From Bradyrhizobium lupini (GTDB taxonomy: Bacteria; Pseudomonadota; Alphaproteobacteria; Rhizobiales; Xanthobacteraceae), in contig NZ_CP162553.1 in NCBI RefSeq assembly GCF_040939785.1, positions 1,364,001 through 1,428,000 of the forward strand: a DNA stretch of 64,000 bases, written 5' to 3'. Shown piece after piece: positions 56,639-64,000 of the stretch (positions within the stretch are counted from its first letter, which is position 1; each line of letters opens with the position of its first letter). The notes beneath the pieces were generated by a model. That model had not been told where the DNA came from and did not search any database. It worked only from the letters and a program-made list of their open reading frames with translations. The position numbers and the translations under genes were made by a program.

Positions 56639-57516
56639 CACATCGATCCGAACAGGCCACGCGGCCGGATGAAGACGACCAGCAGGTAGACGGCGTAGAT
56701 GCCGACCGATTTCAGCGACGGCGGCAGCACCAGCGCGGTGGTGGCCTCGACGAGGCCCACGATGATCCCGCCGGCGAACGCGCCGAACACGCTGCCGAAG
56801 CCGCCGAGCGCGACCGTGACGTAGGCGATCAGCGCAAAGGACGCGCCGACGTCGGGATAGATATAGAAGAAGCTTGCCATGATCGCTCCGGCGAGGCCGA
56901 CCAGCGCGGCACCAAGCCCCCAGCCGAGCGCGAACACGCGGTTCTTGTCGATGCCGACGAGGGCCACCGCGCCGGGATCTTCACGGGTGGCCTCCAGCGC
57001 GCGACCGAAATCGGTGCGATGGATGAAGAAGTAGAGGCCAGCAAAGGCCAGGATCGAAACCAGCGCACCCATGAGCTGCGGCTCCGGCAGGAAGACGCCG
57101 GCGATCGAGATCGTCTTGCCGCCGAGCCAGGACTGCGGAACGCTGCGATAGTCAGGCGTGAAGAAGAACTGCGCGAGGCCGCGCATCACGATGGCGAGGC
57201 CAAAGGTGGAGAAGATCTGCACCATGCCCGCGTTGGCCTTGGCCCGCATGGCGAAGCGCACGATCAACAGATAGACGACCGCTCCGAATACGAACAGCGC
57301 GGCGGCCACGAGCGGCGCCGACAGCAAGGGGTCGATGGCGAAGAACGTGAACAGGAAGAAGCTCACATACATCGCGATCATCAGGAACTCCCCGTGAGCG
57401 AAGTTCACGACGTCCATCAGGCCGAAGATCAGCGCGAGGCCGACGGCGATCAGTCCGTAGAGCAGGCCCATGAGGAGGCCGCTCGCGAGACTTTGGATAA
57501 TGGTTTGGGCTGTCAA
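56638..57516 (-). CDS. livH: Branched-chain amino acid-type ABC transporter permease LivH
   Basis: 292 residues from a TTG at 57516 with GGGGGA seven bases upstream; LivH proteins begin close to this point (TAQTIIQSLASGLLMG), and the first ATG is 15 codons later. Helices include LYGLIAVGLALIFGLMDVVN, AHGEFLMIAMYVSFFLF and YVTVALGGFGSVFGAFAGG. It is the first gene of livHMGF and lies downstream of the substrate-binding protein across a family E repeat. Confidence 0.9.
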   Translation of the reverse strand: MTAQTIIQSLASGLLMGLLYGLIAVGLALIFGLMDVVNFAHGEFLMIAMYVSFFLFTFFAIDPLLSAPLVAAALFVFGAVVYLLIVRFAMRAKANAGMVQIFSTFGLAIVMRGLAQFFFTPDYRSVPQSWLGGKTISIAGVFLPEPQLMGALVSILAFAGLYFFIHRTDFGRALEATREDPGAVALVGIDKNRVFALGWGLGAALVGLAGAIMASFFYIYPDVGASFALIAYVTVALGGFGSVFGAFAGGIIVGLVEATTALVLPPSLKSVGIYAVYLLVVFIRPRGLFGSM

Positions 57517-57538
57517 AAGTCTGTCCCCCGAACTACGT

Positions 57539-57632
57539 CCTCATCCTGAGGAGCGCGCACCGCGCGCGTCTCGAAGGATGGCCCAGCCCTCGTCCTTCGA
57601 GACGCGGGTTGCGCCCGCTCCTCAGGATGAGG
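57539..57632. repeat. Inverted repeat, family E
   Basis: CCTCATCCTGAGGAGCGCGC and the complementary end GCTCCTCAGGATGAGG with inner TCTCGAAGGATGG-like arms. It lies between the substrate-binding protein gene and livH and may adjust their relative expression. Copy at 28371-28462. Confidence 0.85.
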
Positions 57633-57663
57633 GCGGGAGCTACGATCTGTGCTCCCGCAGCGC

Positions 57664-58908
57664 TCACTTCATCGGCCAGATCGCCTCGGCAATCGCGGCC
57701 TGCGGCGGGAAGATGGTGACGAACTTGCCGCCGACATATTGCAGCAGCACCGGGTCGGCGTCGTTGTTCTGGCCCATCTCGTCGAACTTGACGCGCTTCC
57801 AGGGCATGATGGTCTGCTCGCCCGGGATGTCGGTGGCGGCCAGCGCGTCGCGGATCTTCTCGCCGTCAGTCGACTTGGCGCGGCTGATGGCGTCGGCGAG
57901 GATGATCAGGCCCATGAACTGACGCGAGGTGAGGTCGTTGAAATCCTTGCCCGACCGCGTCTTGAACATCTCGTTGATCTTGCCAACCATCGGACGCTTC
58001 TGCGCGAGGTCGAGCGAGAAGGTGCCGCGCGAGATCACGCCTTCCAGCTTGTCGCCGACAGCGTCGTAGAGCGCCTTCTCGGAGAAACCGGCGTCCTGCG
58101 CCACGATCGCGTTCGGCTTGTAACCAAGCTCGCCCATGGTCTTCACCAGCAAGATGCCATCAGTGGTGTAGCTCGAGGGCATCAGCACGTCGGCGTTGGC
58201 GCTCTTGAGCTGCTGCACCTCGGCCGAGAGCGAGGGCGAGTTGGCGCGATACTTGATGTCGGAGACGATCTTGTAGCCGCGCTCGCCGGCGATCTTGGCC
58301 TGGGCGTTGCCGGAATCGGTGCCGAAGATGGTGTCCTCGTGGAACAGCGATAGCGTCTCGATCTTGGTGCCCTTCTTCTTCAAGGCATCGAAGAAGTCGA
58401 ACATGGCGGCCGAGTACATCTCGTCATGCGGCGCGGCGCGGAAGTAATATTTCAGGCCACGGCGATGCAGGCTGGGCGAGGAGTTGTCGGCCGAGACGAA
58501 CGGGATCTGGTAGCGCTCGCAGATCTGGCTGACGGTGACGGCGACCGCGCTCTGATAGGTGCCGATGATGGCGGAGACCTTCTCCTGCGTGATCAGGCGC
58601 TCGGCCTCGGCGCGGCCCTTCTGCGGATCGGCCTGGTGGTCGGCGAAAACGAGGCGGACCTTTGCGCCGCCGAGACCCGGCAGGCCCTCGCCCTTCGCCA
58701 GTGGCAGGTCGAAATCGGTGTCCTTGTTGATGACCTCGAGCGCGGTTTCATAGGCCTTCTGCGCGTCGACGCCCTGCTGTGCGCTGCCGCCGGAGAACGG
58801 ATAGATCACGCCGATCACGACTTCCGAAGTCTGTGCGCGCGCTGCCAGCGGCACTAGCGCGGCCGTAGCGGTGGCTCCCAACAATACGTCGCGGCGAGTG
58901 ATCGTCAT
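57664..58908 (-). CDS. ABC transporter substrate-binding protein (Liv type, Tat signal)
   Basis: 414 residues. The N-terminus TRRDVLLGATATAALVPLAARAQ is a twin-arginine-type signal with AQT cleavage. Periplasmic binding fold of the Leu/Ile/Val or amide-binding group: VVIGVIYPFSGGSAQQGVDA, VSAIIGTYQSAVAVTVSQ, PFVSADNSSPSLHRRGLKYY and MGLIILADAISRAK. It delivers its ligand to LivHMGF. The real ligand could be an amino acid, amide or other small acid and is not readable from sequence. It is likely the first gene of the transport operon. Confidence 0.93.
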   Translation of the reverse strand: MTITRRDVLLGATATAALVPLAARAQTSEVVIGVIYPFSGGSAQQGVDAQKAYETALEVINKDTDFDLPLAKGEGLPGLGGAKVRLVFADHQADPQKGRAEAERLITQEKVSAIIGTYQSAVAVTVSQICERYQIPFVSADNSSPSLHRRGLKYYFRAAPHDEMYSAAMFDFFDALKKKGTKIETLSLFHEDTIFGTDSGNAQAKIAGERGYKIVSDIKYRANSPSLSAEVQQLKSANADVLMPSSYTTDGILLVKTMGELGYKPNAIVAQDAGFSEKALYDAVGDKLEGVISRGTFSLDLAQKRPMVGKINEMFKTRSGKDFNDLTSRQFMGLIILADAISRAKSTDGEKIRDALAATDIPGEQTIMPWKRVKFDEMGQNNDADPVLLQYVGGKFVTIFPPQAAIAEAIWPMK

Positions 58909-58997
58909 GGCAAAGTCCCCTGTTACTGAATTTCAGCCGATCGAATGAAGCGATTGATGGATGCGGTAAAGCTCGAAGAAGCAGCAAACGCTGCCCA

Positions 58998-59813
58998 CTA
59001 AATCACGGCCATGGTCCTGTTCTTGAGATCCGTCACCAGCATCAGGCCGGGCGAATGCGTGATCGCAAACGGCAGCTTGGCAGCGTTGATGACCGATTGC
59101 GGTGTCACGCCGCAGGCCCAGAACACCGGGATCTCGTCGTCGGCGACCGGCACCGGATCGCCGTAATCGGGCTTAGCGATGTCCTTGATGCCGATCAGGT
59201 GCGGATGGCCGAGATGCACGGGCGCGCCGTGCACGGCCGGATAGCGCGAGGTGATCTGCACCGCACGGATCGCATCCGCCGGCTTGAACGGACGCATCGA
59301 CACCACCATGGGACCGGCGAAGGGACCGGACTCGCCGCAAGCGATGTTGGTGCGATACATCGGCACGCGCACATTGTGCTCGATGTGGCGGATCGGCATG
59401 CCCTCGTCGAGCAGCGCCTCTTCGAACGAGAACGAGCAGCCGAGCACGAAGGTCACGAGATCGTCGCGCCAGTATTTGGTGACATCGGTCGGCTCGTCCA
59501 CGACTTCGCCGTCGCGCCAGACGCGATAGCGCGGCACGTCGGTGCGAATGTCGAGATCGGCGCCCAGCGCCGGGATGTGCGGACTGCCCACATCGGACAT
59601 GCCGATGATCGGGCACGGCTTGGGATTGAGCTGGCAGAAGCGATGGAACGCCCCGGCATATTCCGCCGGCAAGATTGCCAGATTGCCCTGGACGAAGCCG
59701 GGGGCAACGCCGGCGGTGGAGGCGACCAGCCCCTCGCGGTAGGCAAGCCGCGCCTTGCGGCTCGGGAGCGTGTCGGGCGTTTCAGTTTGCTGCACTGCCA
59801 CCAAAACAGTCAT
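58998..59813 (-). CDS. DUF1445 putative hydro-lyase (D-glutamate cyclase-like)
   Basis: 271 residues from [12 protein letters not shown]; a longer start is possible but carries no similarity. Family marks: [68 protein letters not shown] and [20 protein letters not shown]. The family is annotated as putative hydro-lyase, and the mammalian homologue acts as D-glutamate cyclase, which makes 5-oxo-D-proline. It is divergent from a LysR regulator and 89 bp upstream of the transporter genes in the same direction. Confidence 0.88.
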   Translation of the reverse strand: MTVLVAVQQTETPDTLPSRKARLAYREGLVASTAGVAPGFVQGNLAILPAEYAGAFHRFCQLNPKPCPIIGMSDVGSPHIPALGADLDIRTDVPRYRVWRDGEVVDEPTDVTKYWRDDLVTFVLGCSFSFEEALLDEGMPIRHIEHNVRVPMYRTNIACGESGPFAGPMVVSMRPFKPADAIRAVQITSRYPAVHGAPVHLGHPHLIGIKDIAKPDYGDPVPVADDEIPVFWACGVTPQSVINAAKLPFAITHSPGLMLVTDLKNRTMAVI

Positions 59814-59896
59814 GGGATCGACCTGCCTATAAACTCGACAAAGACAAGCCAACACCACGCGTGCTATAAAGTCTAATCTTCCTTTCTAATCAATAT

Positions 59897-59915
59897 CGAT
59901 AAATTTCATTTATCG
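59897..59915. promoter_or_regulatory. LysR-box palindrome
   Basis: CGATAAATTTCATTTATCG is a perfect inverted repeat (8-bp arms, 3-bp centre) containing the T-N11-A pattern of LysR-type regulators. It lies 17 bases upstream of the lysR start and 84 bases from the divergent DUF1445 start, in an AT-rich island, and probably binds the adjacent regulator. Confidence 0.7.
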
Positions 59916-59931
59916 GACGGGAATCCTTCCA

Positions 59932-60849
59932 ATGCTGGACTTCAGATCGATCGAGACGTTCCTTTGGGTTGTGAAGCTCGGCAGCTTTCGCGGCGCCGCA
60001 GCACGCCTCAACACGACTCAGCCGGCGATCTCCCAGCGCATCGCCCAGCTCGAGCGCGAGATGGGGGTGAAGCTCCTAAATCGCGACCACCGCGTGGCCT
60101 CGCCGACACCGAGCGGCCGACAGATGATGGTCTATGCGGAGAAGCTGATCGGCCTGCGCGCCGCGATGATCGCCGAGATCGGCGACCGCTCGGCGATGCG
60201 CGGCGTGATGCGACTCGGCGTCGCCGAAACCATCGTGCACACTTGGCTGCCGCGGCTGGTGAAGAGCATGAACGAGGTCTACCCAAACCTGTCGCTGGAG
60301 ATCGAGGTCGACATCACGCCGAACCTGACCGCGCGCCTGCTTGCGCAGGAGATCGAGCTTGCCTTCGTCGTCGGTCCGCTCTCGGCCTCCGGGGTGCACA
60401 ATCGCGTCCTCGCCGACTATCCGATCGGTTTTCTCGCCAGCCCCTCGCTCGGCCTCGGCGATGGACCGGTGACGCGGGCTGAGCTCGCGCGGTTTCCGAT
60501 CATTACCTTCCCGCGGAAGACGCGTCCCTACGAGGTCGTGCGCGAAGTGTTCGACCGGCCGGAGCTGCCTCCGATCCGGCTGCACGCCTCCGCCTCGCTT
60601 GCGACCGTCATCCACATGGCGGTCGAGGGCCTCGGCATCGCCGTGATCCCCGACGCCATCGTCGAGAACGAGCTCGCAGACGGGCGGTTGCAACTGCTCG
60701 ACACCGATCTCAAAATCGCGCCGCTGACATTCACCGCGAGCTGGCTCGCCTCGCCCGATGTCGTGGCGGTGGAGCGGGTCGCAGAGCTTGCATGTCAGAT
60801 TGCGCAGAGCAGCCTCGCAGTTGACGCGCCCGCGCCGGCGCGTCATTGA
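59932..60849 (+). CDS. LysR-family transcriptional regulator
   Basis: 305 residues. The winged helix-turn-helix is at about 1-60 (FLWVVKLGSFRGAAARLNTT, QPAISQRIAQLEREMGVKLL), followed by the periplasmic-binding-like effector domain (RGVMRLGVAETIVHTWLPRL to LGIAVIPDAIVENELADGR). It is divergent from DUF1445 over a LysR box and 32 bp upstream of the hydrolase operon, so it may control both sides. The effector is unknown. Confidence 0.92.
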   Translation: MLDFRSIETFLWVVKLGSFRGAAARLNTTQPAISQRIAQLEREMGVKLLNRDHRVASPTPSGRQMMVYAEKLIGLRAAMIAEIGDRSAMRGVMRLGVAETIVHTWLPRLVKSMNEVYPNLSLEIEVDITPNLTARLLAQEIELAFVVGPLSASGVHNRVLADYPIGFLASPSLGLGDGPVTRAELARFPIITFPRKTRPYEVVREVFDRPELPPIRLHASASLATVIHMAVEGLGIAVIPDAIVENELADGRLQLLDTDLKIAPLTFTASWLASPDVVAVERVAELACQIAQSSLAVDAPAPARH

Positions 60850-60881
60850 AACAGGCGCCGGACAATTGAGAGACTGACCGC

Positions 60882-62132
60882 ATGAGCCGAGCCGCCACCA
60901 ATTTGCAAATCGATTCCGCCCGCCTCTGGGGCTCCATCCACGAGACCGCGCAGTTCGGCGCGACGGCCAAGGGCGGCGTGCGGCGGCTGACGCTGAGCGC
61001 GGAGGACAAGCTGGTACGCGACTGGTTCCGCAAGGCCTGCGAGGACGCCGGCTTGGAGGTGCACACCGATGCGCTCGGCTCGCAGTTCGGGCTGCGCAAG
61101 GGACGCGACATGTCGAAGCCGCCCGTCGGCATCGGCTCGCATCTCGACACGCAACCGACCGGCGGCAAGTATGACGGCATTCTGGGAACGCTCGGTGCGC
61201 TCGAAGTGATCCGCACGCTGAACGACGCCGGGATCGAAACCGAGGCGCCGATCTGCGTCGTCAACTGGACCAACGAAGAGGGTTCGCGCTTCGCTCCCGC
61301 GATGATGGCCTCCGCTGCCTATGTCGGCGACTTCACCACCGATGACATCTTGTCGCGCAAGGACGCTGATGGCACCACCGTCGGCCAGGCGCTCGATGGC
61401 ATCGGTTATCGCGGCGACAAGCCGGTCGGGTTCCAGAAGCTCGGTTCCTTCGTCGAATTGCACATCGAGCAGGGCCCGATCCTGGAGGCCGAAGGCAAGA
61501 CCATCGGCGTGGTCGATTCCGGCCAGGGCGTGCTTTGGTACGACGGCAAGATTTCCGGCTTCGAGAGCCATGCCGGATCGACGCCGATGCCGCTGCGGCG
61601 CGACGCGTTGGCGACGCTGTCCGAGATCGTGCTGGCGATGGAGGCCATTGCGAGGAAGTACGGGCCGAAGGCCGTCGGTACCATCGGCGAGGCCGTGATC
61701 GCAAACCCCTCGCGCAACGTCATTCCCGGCGAGATCGCCTTCACGATGGATTGCCGCAGTGCGGATGGCGCGATCATGGATGCGCTCGATCGCGATCTGC
61801 GCAGCGCGATTGCCGAGATCGCCGCACGCCGCAAGGTCGAGGTGAAGATCGACCTGGTCTGGCGCAAGCCGCCGACGCATTTCGATCCCAAATTGATTGC
61901 CGCAGTCGAGAACGCGGCGAAGACGCTCGGCTACTCCTCTCGCCGCATCACCTCCGGCGCCGGCCACGACGCCTGCAATCTCAACACAATCATGCCGGCC
62001 GCAATGGTGTTCGTGCCCTGCAAGGACGGCATCAGCCACAACGAGCTGGAAGACGCCACGCAGCCCGATTGCGCCGCGGGCACCAACGTCCTCATGCACA
62101 CGGTGCTGGCGATCGCCGGCGTCGCATCCTGA
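60882..62132 (+). CDS. M20-family Zn-dependent amidohydrolase (N-carbamoyl-amino acid hydrolase/allantoate amidohydrolase type)
   Basis: 416 residues. Bimetal ligands are visible in GSHLDTQPTGGKYDGILG (His, Asp), NWTNEEGSRFAPAM (Glu pair) and ELHIEQGPILE (His). GFESHAGSTPMPLRRDA is in the dimerisation domain, and SGAGHDACNL with SHNELED supplies the last ligand. The family removes carbamoyl groups from N-carbamoyl-amino acids or splits allantoate. It starts 32 bp after lysR and is followed 12 bp later by a dehydrogenase. Exact substrate open. Confidence 0.9.
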   Translation: MSRAATNLQIDSARLWGSIHETAQFGATAKGGVRRLTLSAEDKLVRDWFRKACEDAGLEVHTDALGSQFGLRKGRDMSKPPVGIGSHLDTQPTGGKYDGILGTLGALEVIRTLNDAGIETEAPICVVNWTNEEGSRFAPAMMASAAYVGDFTTDDILSRKDADGTTVGQALDGIGYRGDKPVGFQKLGSFVELHIEQGPILEAEGKTIGVVDSGQGVLWYDGKISGFESHAGSTPMPLRRDALATLSEIVLAMEAIARKYGPKAVGTIGEAVIANPSRNVIPGEIAFTMDCRSADGAIMDALDRDLRSAIAEIAARRKVEVKIDLVWRKPPTHFDPKLIAAVENAAKTLGYSSRRITSGAGHDACNLNTIMPAAMVFVPCKDGISHNELEDATQPDCAAGTNVLMHTVLAIAGVAS

Positions 62133-62144
62133 CCGGAGAGAACC

Positions 62145-63056
62145 ATGCGCGGAGTTTTCGTCGACGCCAATGAAGCTCTCGCCGTAATCATGGAGCGGCT
62201 GGAGCAGCCCGGCGATCCCAAGGTGCGGATCCACAGGGATCCCGACATCAAACCCGAACAATATCCTGAAATCCTCGACGGCGCCGAGATCGCGATCGTC
62301 GACCACACCGCGCTGCCTACCGACGTCGCAAAGAAGTGCACAGGGTTGAAGCATGTCGTGTTCCTCGGCACCGGCGCGCGCAGCTACATGAACCCGGAGG
62401 AGCTCGCTGAGCTCGGCATCTCCGTGCACCTGATCAAGGGCTATGGCGACACGGCGGTCGCGGAATGCGCGATCACGCTGATGTGGGCTTCGGCCCGCGT
62501 CATCGCGATGATGGACCGCGAGATGCGCGGCGGAAACTGGCTCCGCGAAGACGGCATGCAGCTCACTGGCAAGACGCTCGGCCTGATCGGCTTCGGCGGT
62601 ATTGCCGCGGAGGTCGCGCGCATTGCCTTGGGCAGCGGCATGAAGGTGATCGCCTGGAACCGCTCGCCGAAGAGCTATCCGGGCGTGGAATTCGCCGATC
62701 TCGACACGGTGTTGGCGAGAGCAGACGTCGTATCGCTGCATCTGCTGCTCAACGACGAGACGCGCGGCATGATCACCCGCGAGATGATCGCGAAGATGAA
62801 GCCGGGCGTCATCCTCATCAACACCGCCCGCGCCGCCGTCGTCGACGAGGCCGCCATGATCGATGCCCTGAAGTCGGGCCACATCCGCCATGCCGGCCTC
62901 GACGTGTTCAATATCGAGCCATTGCCCGGCGATCATCCGCTGACAAAACTGCCGAACGTGACGTTGTCGGCGCATTCGGCGTTCCGGACCCCGGAGGCGA
63001 GCGAGAACCTGATTGGCGCGGCATGGGAGCACTGCCGCCGGATCGTGAAGGAATAA
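62145..63056 (+). CDS. D-isomer-specific 2-hydroxyacid dehydrogenase
   Basis: 303 residues with the NAD-binding GLIGFGGIAAEVARI loop. The catalytic Arg is in INTARAAVVDEAAM, the Glu in LDVFNIEPLPGDHP and the His in LSAHSAFRTPEA. It reduces a 2-oxo acid or oxidises a D-2-hydroxyacid. It is tightly spaced between the amidohydrolase and the Ldh-family gene. Substrate unassigned. Confidence 0.9.
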   Translation: MRGVFVDANEALAVIMERLEQPGDPKVRIHRDPDIKPEQYPEILDGAEIAIVDHTALPTDVAKKCTGLKHVVFLGTGARSYMNPEELAELGISVHLIKGYGDTAVAECAITLMWASARVIAMMDREMRGGNWLREDGMQLTGKTLGLIGFGGIAAEVARIALGSGMKVIAWNRSPKSYPGVEFADLDTVLARADVVSLHLLLNDETRGMITREMIAKMKPGVILINTARAAVVDEAAMIDALKSGHIRHAGLDVFNIEPLPGDHPLTKLPNVTLSAHSAFRTPEASENLIGAAWEHCRRIVKE

Positions 63057-63067
63057 GAGCAACAACA

Positions 63068-64000
63068 ATGGCCGATTACCGCACCATCAAGGCACAGCCG
63101 CTCATCGAAGCTATCAGCGCCATCGTCAAGGCCGCCGGGTCTACGGACCGCGAGGCCGAGCTCGTGTCCACCAATCTGGTCGAGGCCAACCTCAAGGGAC
63201 ACGATTCGCACGGCGTCGGCATGATCCCGCGCTATGTCCAGAGCGTCACCACGGGCGGCCTCGCCGTGAACCAGCACGTCAAGGTCGTGCTCGACACCGG
63301 TCCGCTTCTCACCCTCGACGGGCTCACCGGCTACGGCCAAGTGATCGGCCATGAAGCGATGGAGCTGGCAGCCGAGCGCGCCAAGCGCAACGGCGTGTGT
63401 CTCGTCGGCCTCTCAAACTCGCACCATATCGGCCGCATCGGCCACTGGGCCGAGCAGTGCATCGACCATGGGCTGGTCTCGATCCACTTCGTCAACGTGA
63501 TCTCGCGTCCCATCGTGGCGCCCTGGGGCGGCAGCGATGCGCGCCACGGCACCAACCCGTTCTGCGTCGGCATCCCGCGCGCGGGCAAGGACCCCATCGT
63601 GCTCGACTTCGCCACCAGCAGGATCGCGCAGGGCAAGACCCGCGTCGCCCACAACAAGGGCGTCGAGCTGGAGCCCGGCACGATCATCGACAATGAGGGC
63701 AAGCCGACCACCAACCCGCGCTACACCGTGATCCCGCCATACGGCGCCATCCTGCCGTTCGGCGAGCACAAGGGTTCAGGGCTCGCGCTGGTTTGCGAAA
63801 TCCTCGGCGGCGCGCTCTCCGGCGGGCAGGTGGTCAAGGGTCCGTCCGATGGCAAGCACAACGTCCTCAACGGCATGCTCTCGATCATCATCGACCCCGG
63901 CAAGCTCGGCACCGCGGAGAATCTCGCGCGCGAAGTCGAGAGCTTCGTCGCCTGGCACACCGGCTCACCTCCGGCCCCAGGCGTCGACAAGGTGAAGATC
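63068..64000 (+). CDS. Ldh-family (malate/L-lactate/ureidoglycolate-type) dehydrogenase, partial
   Basis: 311 residues visible; the gene runs off the right edge. The catalytic His is in NLKGHDSHGVGMIPRYV. SNSHHIGRIGHWAEQCIDHG, WGGSDARHGTNPFCVGIPR, LDFATSRIAQGKTRVAH and FGEHKGSGLALVCEILGGAL are signatures of the type-2 malate/L-lactate dehydrogenase superfamily, which uses a non-Rossmann NAD(P) fold. Members include ureidoglycolate, delta-1-piperideine-2-carboxylate and sulfolactate dehydrogenases. It follows the D-2-hydroxyacid dehydrogenase by 11 bp. Confidence 0.92.
   Translation, partial: MADYRTIKAQPLIEAISAIVKAAGSTDREAELVSTNLVEANLKGHDSHGVGMIPRYVQSVTTGGLAVNQHVKVVLDTGPLLTLDGLTGYGQVIGHEAMELAAERAKRNGVCLVGLSNSHHIGRIGHWAEQCIDHGLVSIHFVNVISRPIVAPWGGSDARHGTNPFCVGIPRAGKDPIVLDFATSRIAQGKTRVAHNKGVELEPGTIIDNEGKPTTNPRYTVIPPYGAILPFGEHKGSGLALVCEILGGALSGGQVVKGPSDGKHNVLNGMLSIIIDPGKLGTAENLAREVESFVAWHTGSPPAPGVDKVKI

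Noticed and set aside
60843..63068. A 741-codon open frame antisense to the amidohydrolase and dehydrogenase genes
   Set aside because: It spans two well-defined genes on the opposite strand and matches no family.

Overview
The window looks like a chromosomal segment of a Bradyrhizobium-type alphaproteobacterium. The GC content is high, coding density is very high, most genes have close Bradyrhizobium/Rhodopseudomonas-like protein signatures, and intergenic gaps are filled with short inverted-repeat families typical of that group. No tRNA, rRNA, CRISPR array, insertion sequence or phage gene was seen. The content is almost entirely catabolism, transport and regulation.

Layout. 1-4.7 kb: a circularly permuted ATP-grasp protein (cut by the left edge) and a transglutaminase/DUF2126 protein. 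4.9-7.3 kb: an altronate dehydratase-family gene broken by a one-base frameshift, plus an HpaI-family aldolase. 7.5-14.5 kb: a 4-hydroxyphenylacetate (homoprotocatechuate meta-cleavage) cluster, hpaR divergent from hpaH-hpaF-hpaE-hpaD-hpaG and a ThDP enzyme, with a perfect palindromic operator candidate. 14.6-16.1 kb: AlkB and a second 2OG-Fe(II) oxygenase. 16.2-22.1 kb: DUF2848 and a frameshifted amidase, divergent from DUF35-thiolase-SDR-SMP-30 genes. 22.2-25 kb: PEP carboxylase. 25-26.7 kb: a gene-poor stretch with a degenerate dispersed element, a Gly/His-rich exported miniprotein and YccF.

26.8-43.7 kb is a large acyl-CoA catabolic region: two acyl-CoA ligases, three crotonases, two acyl-CoA dehydrogenases, two SDRs, an APH-fold kinase paired with a small DUF6285-type protein, a VOC protein, YghU, a nitronate monooxygenase-type flavoprotein and a thiolase-like protein that appears to lack its nucleophilic Cys. 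The kinase, its small partner and the ACAD11-like dehydrogenase resemble a split form of mammalian ACAD10/11 and the LvaA/LvaB/LvaC enzymes that process 4-hydroxyacyl-CoAs through a phosphorylated intermediate. I consider this the most interesting functional inference.

43.8-50.1 kb: an RND efflux permease and adaptor, and a chemoreceptor with a clear terminator. 50.3-54.1 kb: the four-carbon acid sugar (threonate/erythronate) genes ltnD-otnI-otnK, with otnC divergent. 54.2-58.9 kb: a complete Liv-type ABC importer. 59-64 kb: a DUF1445 hydro-lyase/cyclase divergent from a LysR regulator over a 19-bp LysR-box palindrome, followed by an M20 amidohydrolase, a D-2-hydroxyacid dehydrogenase and an Ldh-family dehydrogenase (cut by the right edge). 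The last block plus the importer may form one uptake-and-catabolism unit for an amino-acid or ureide-like compound.
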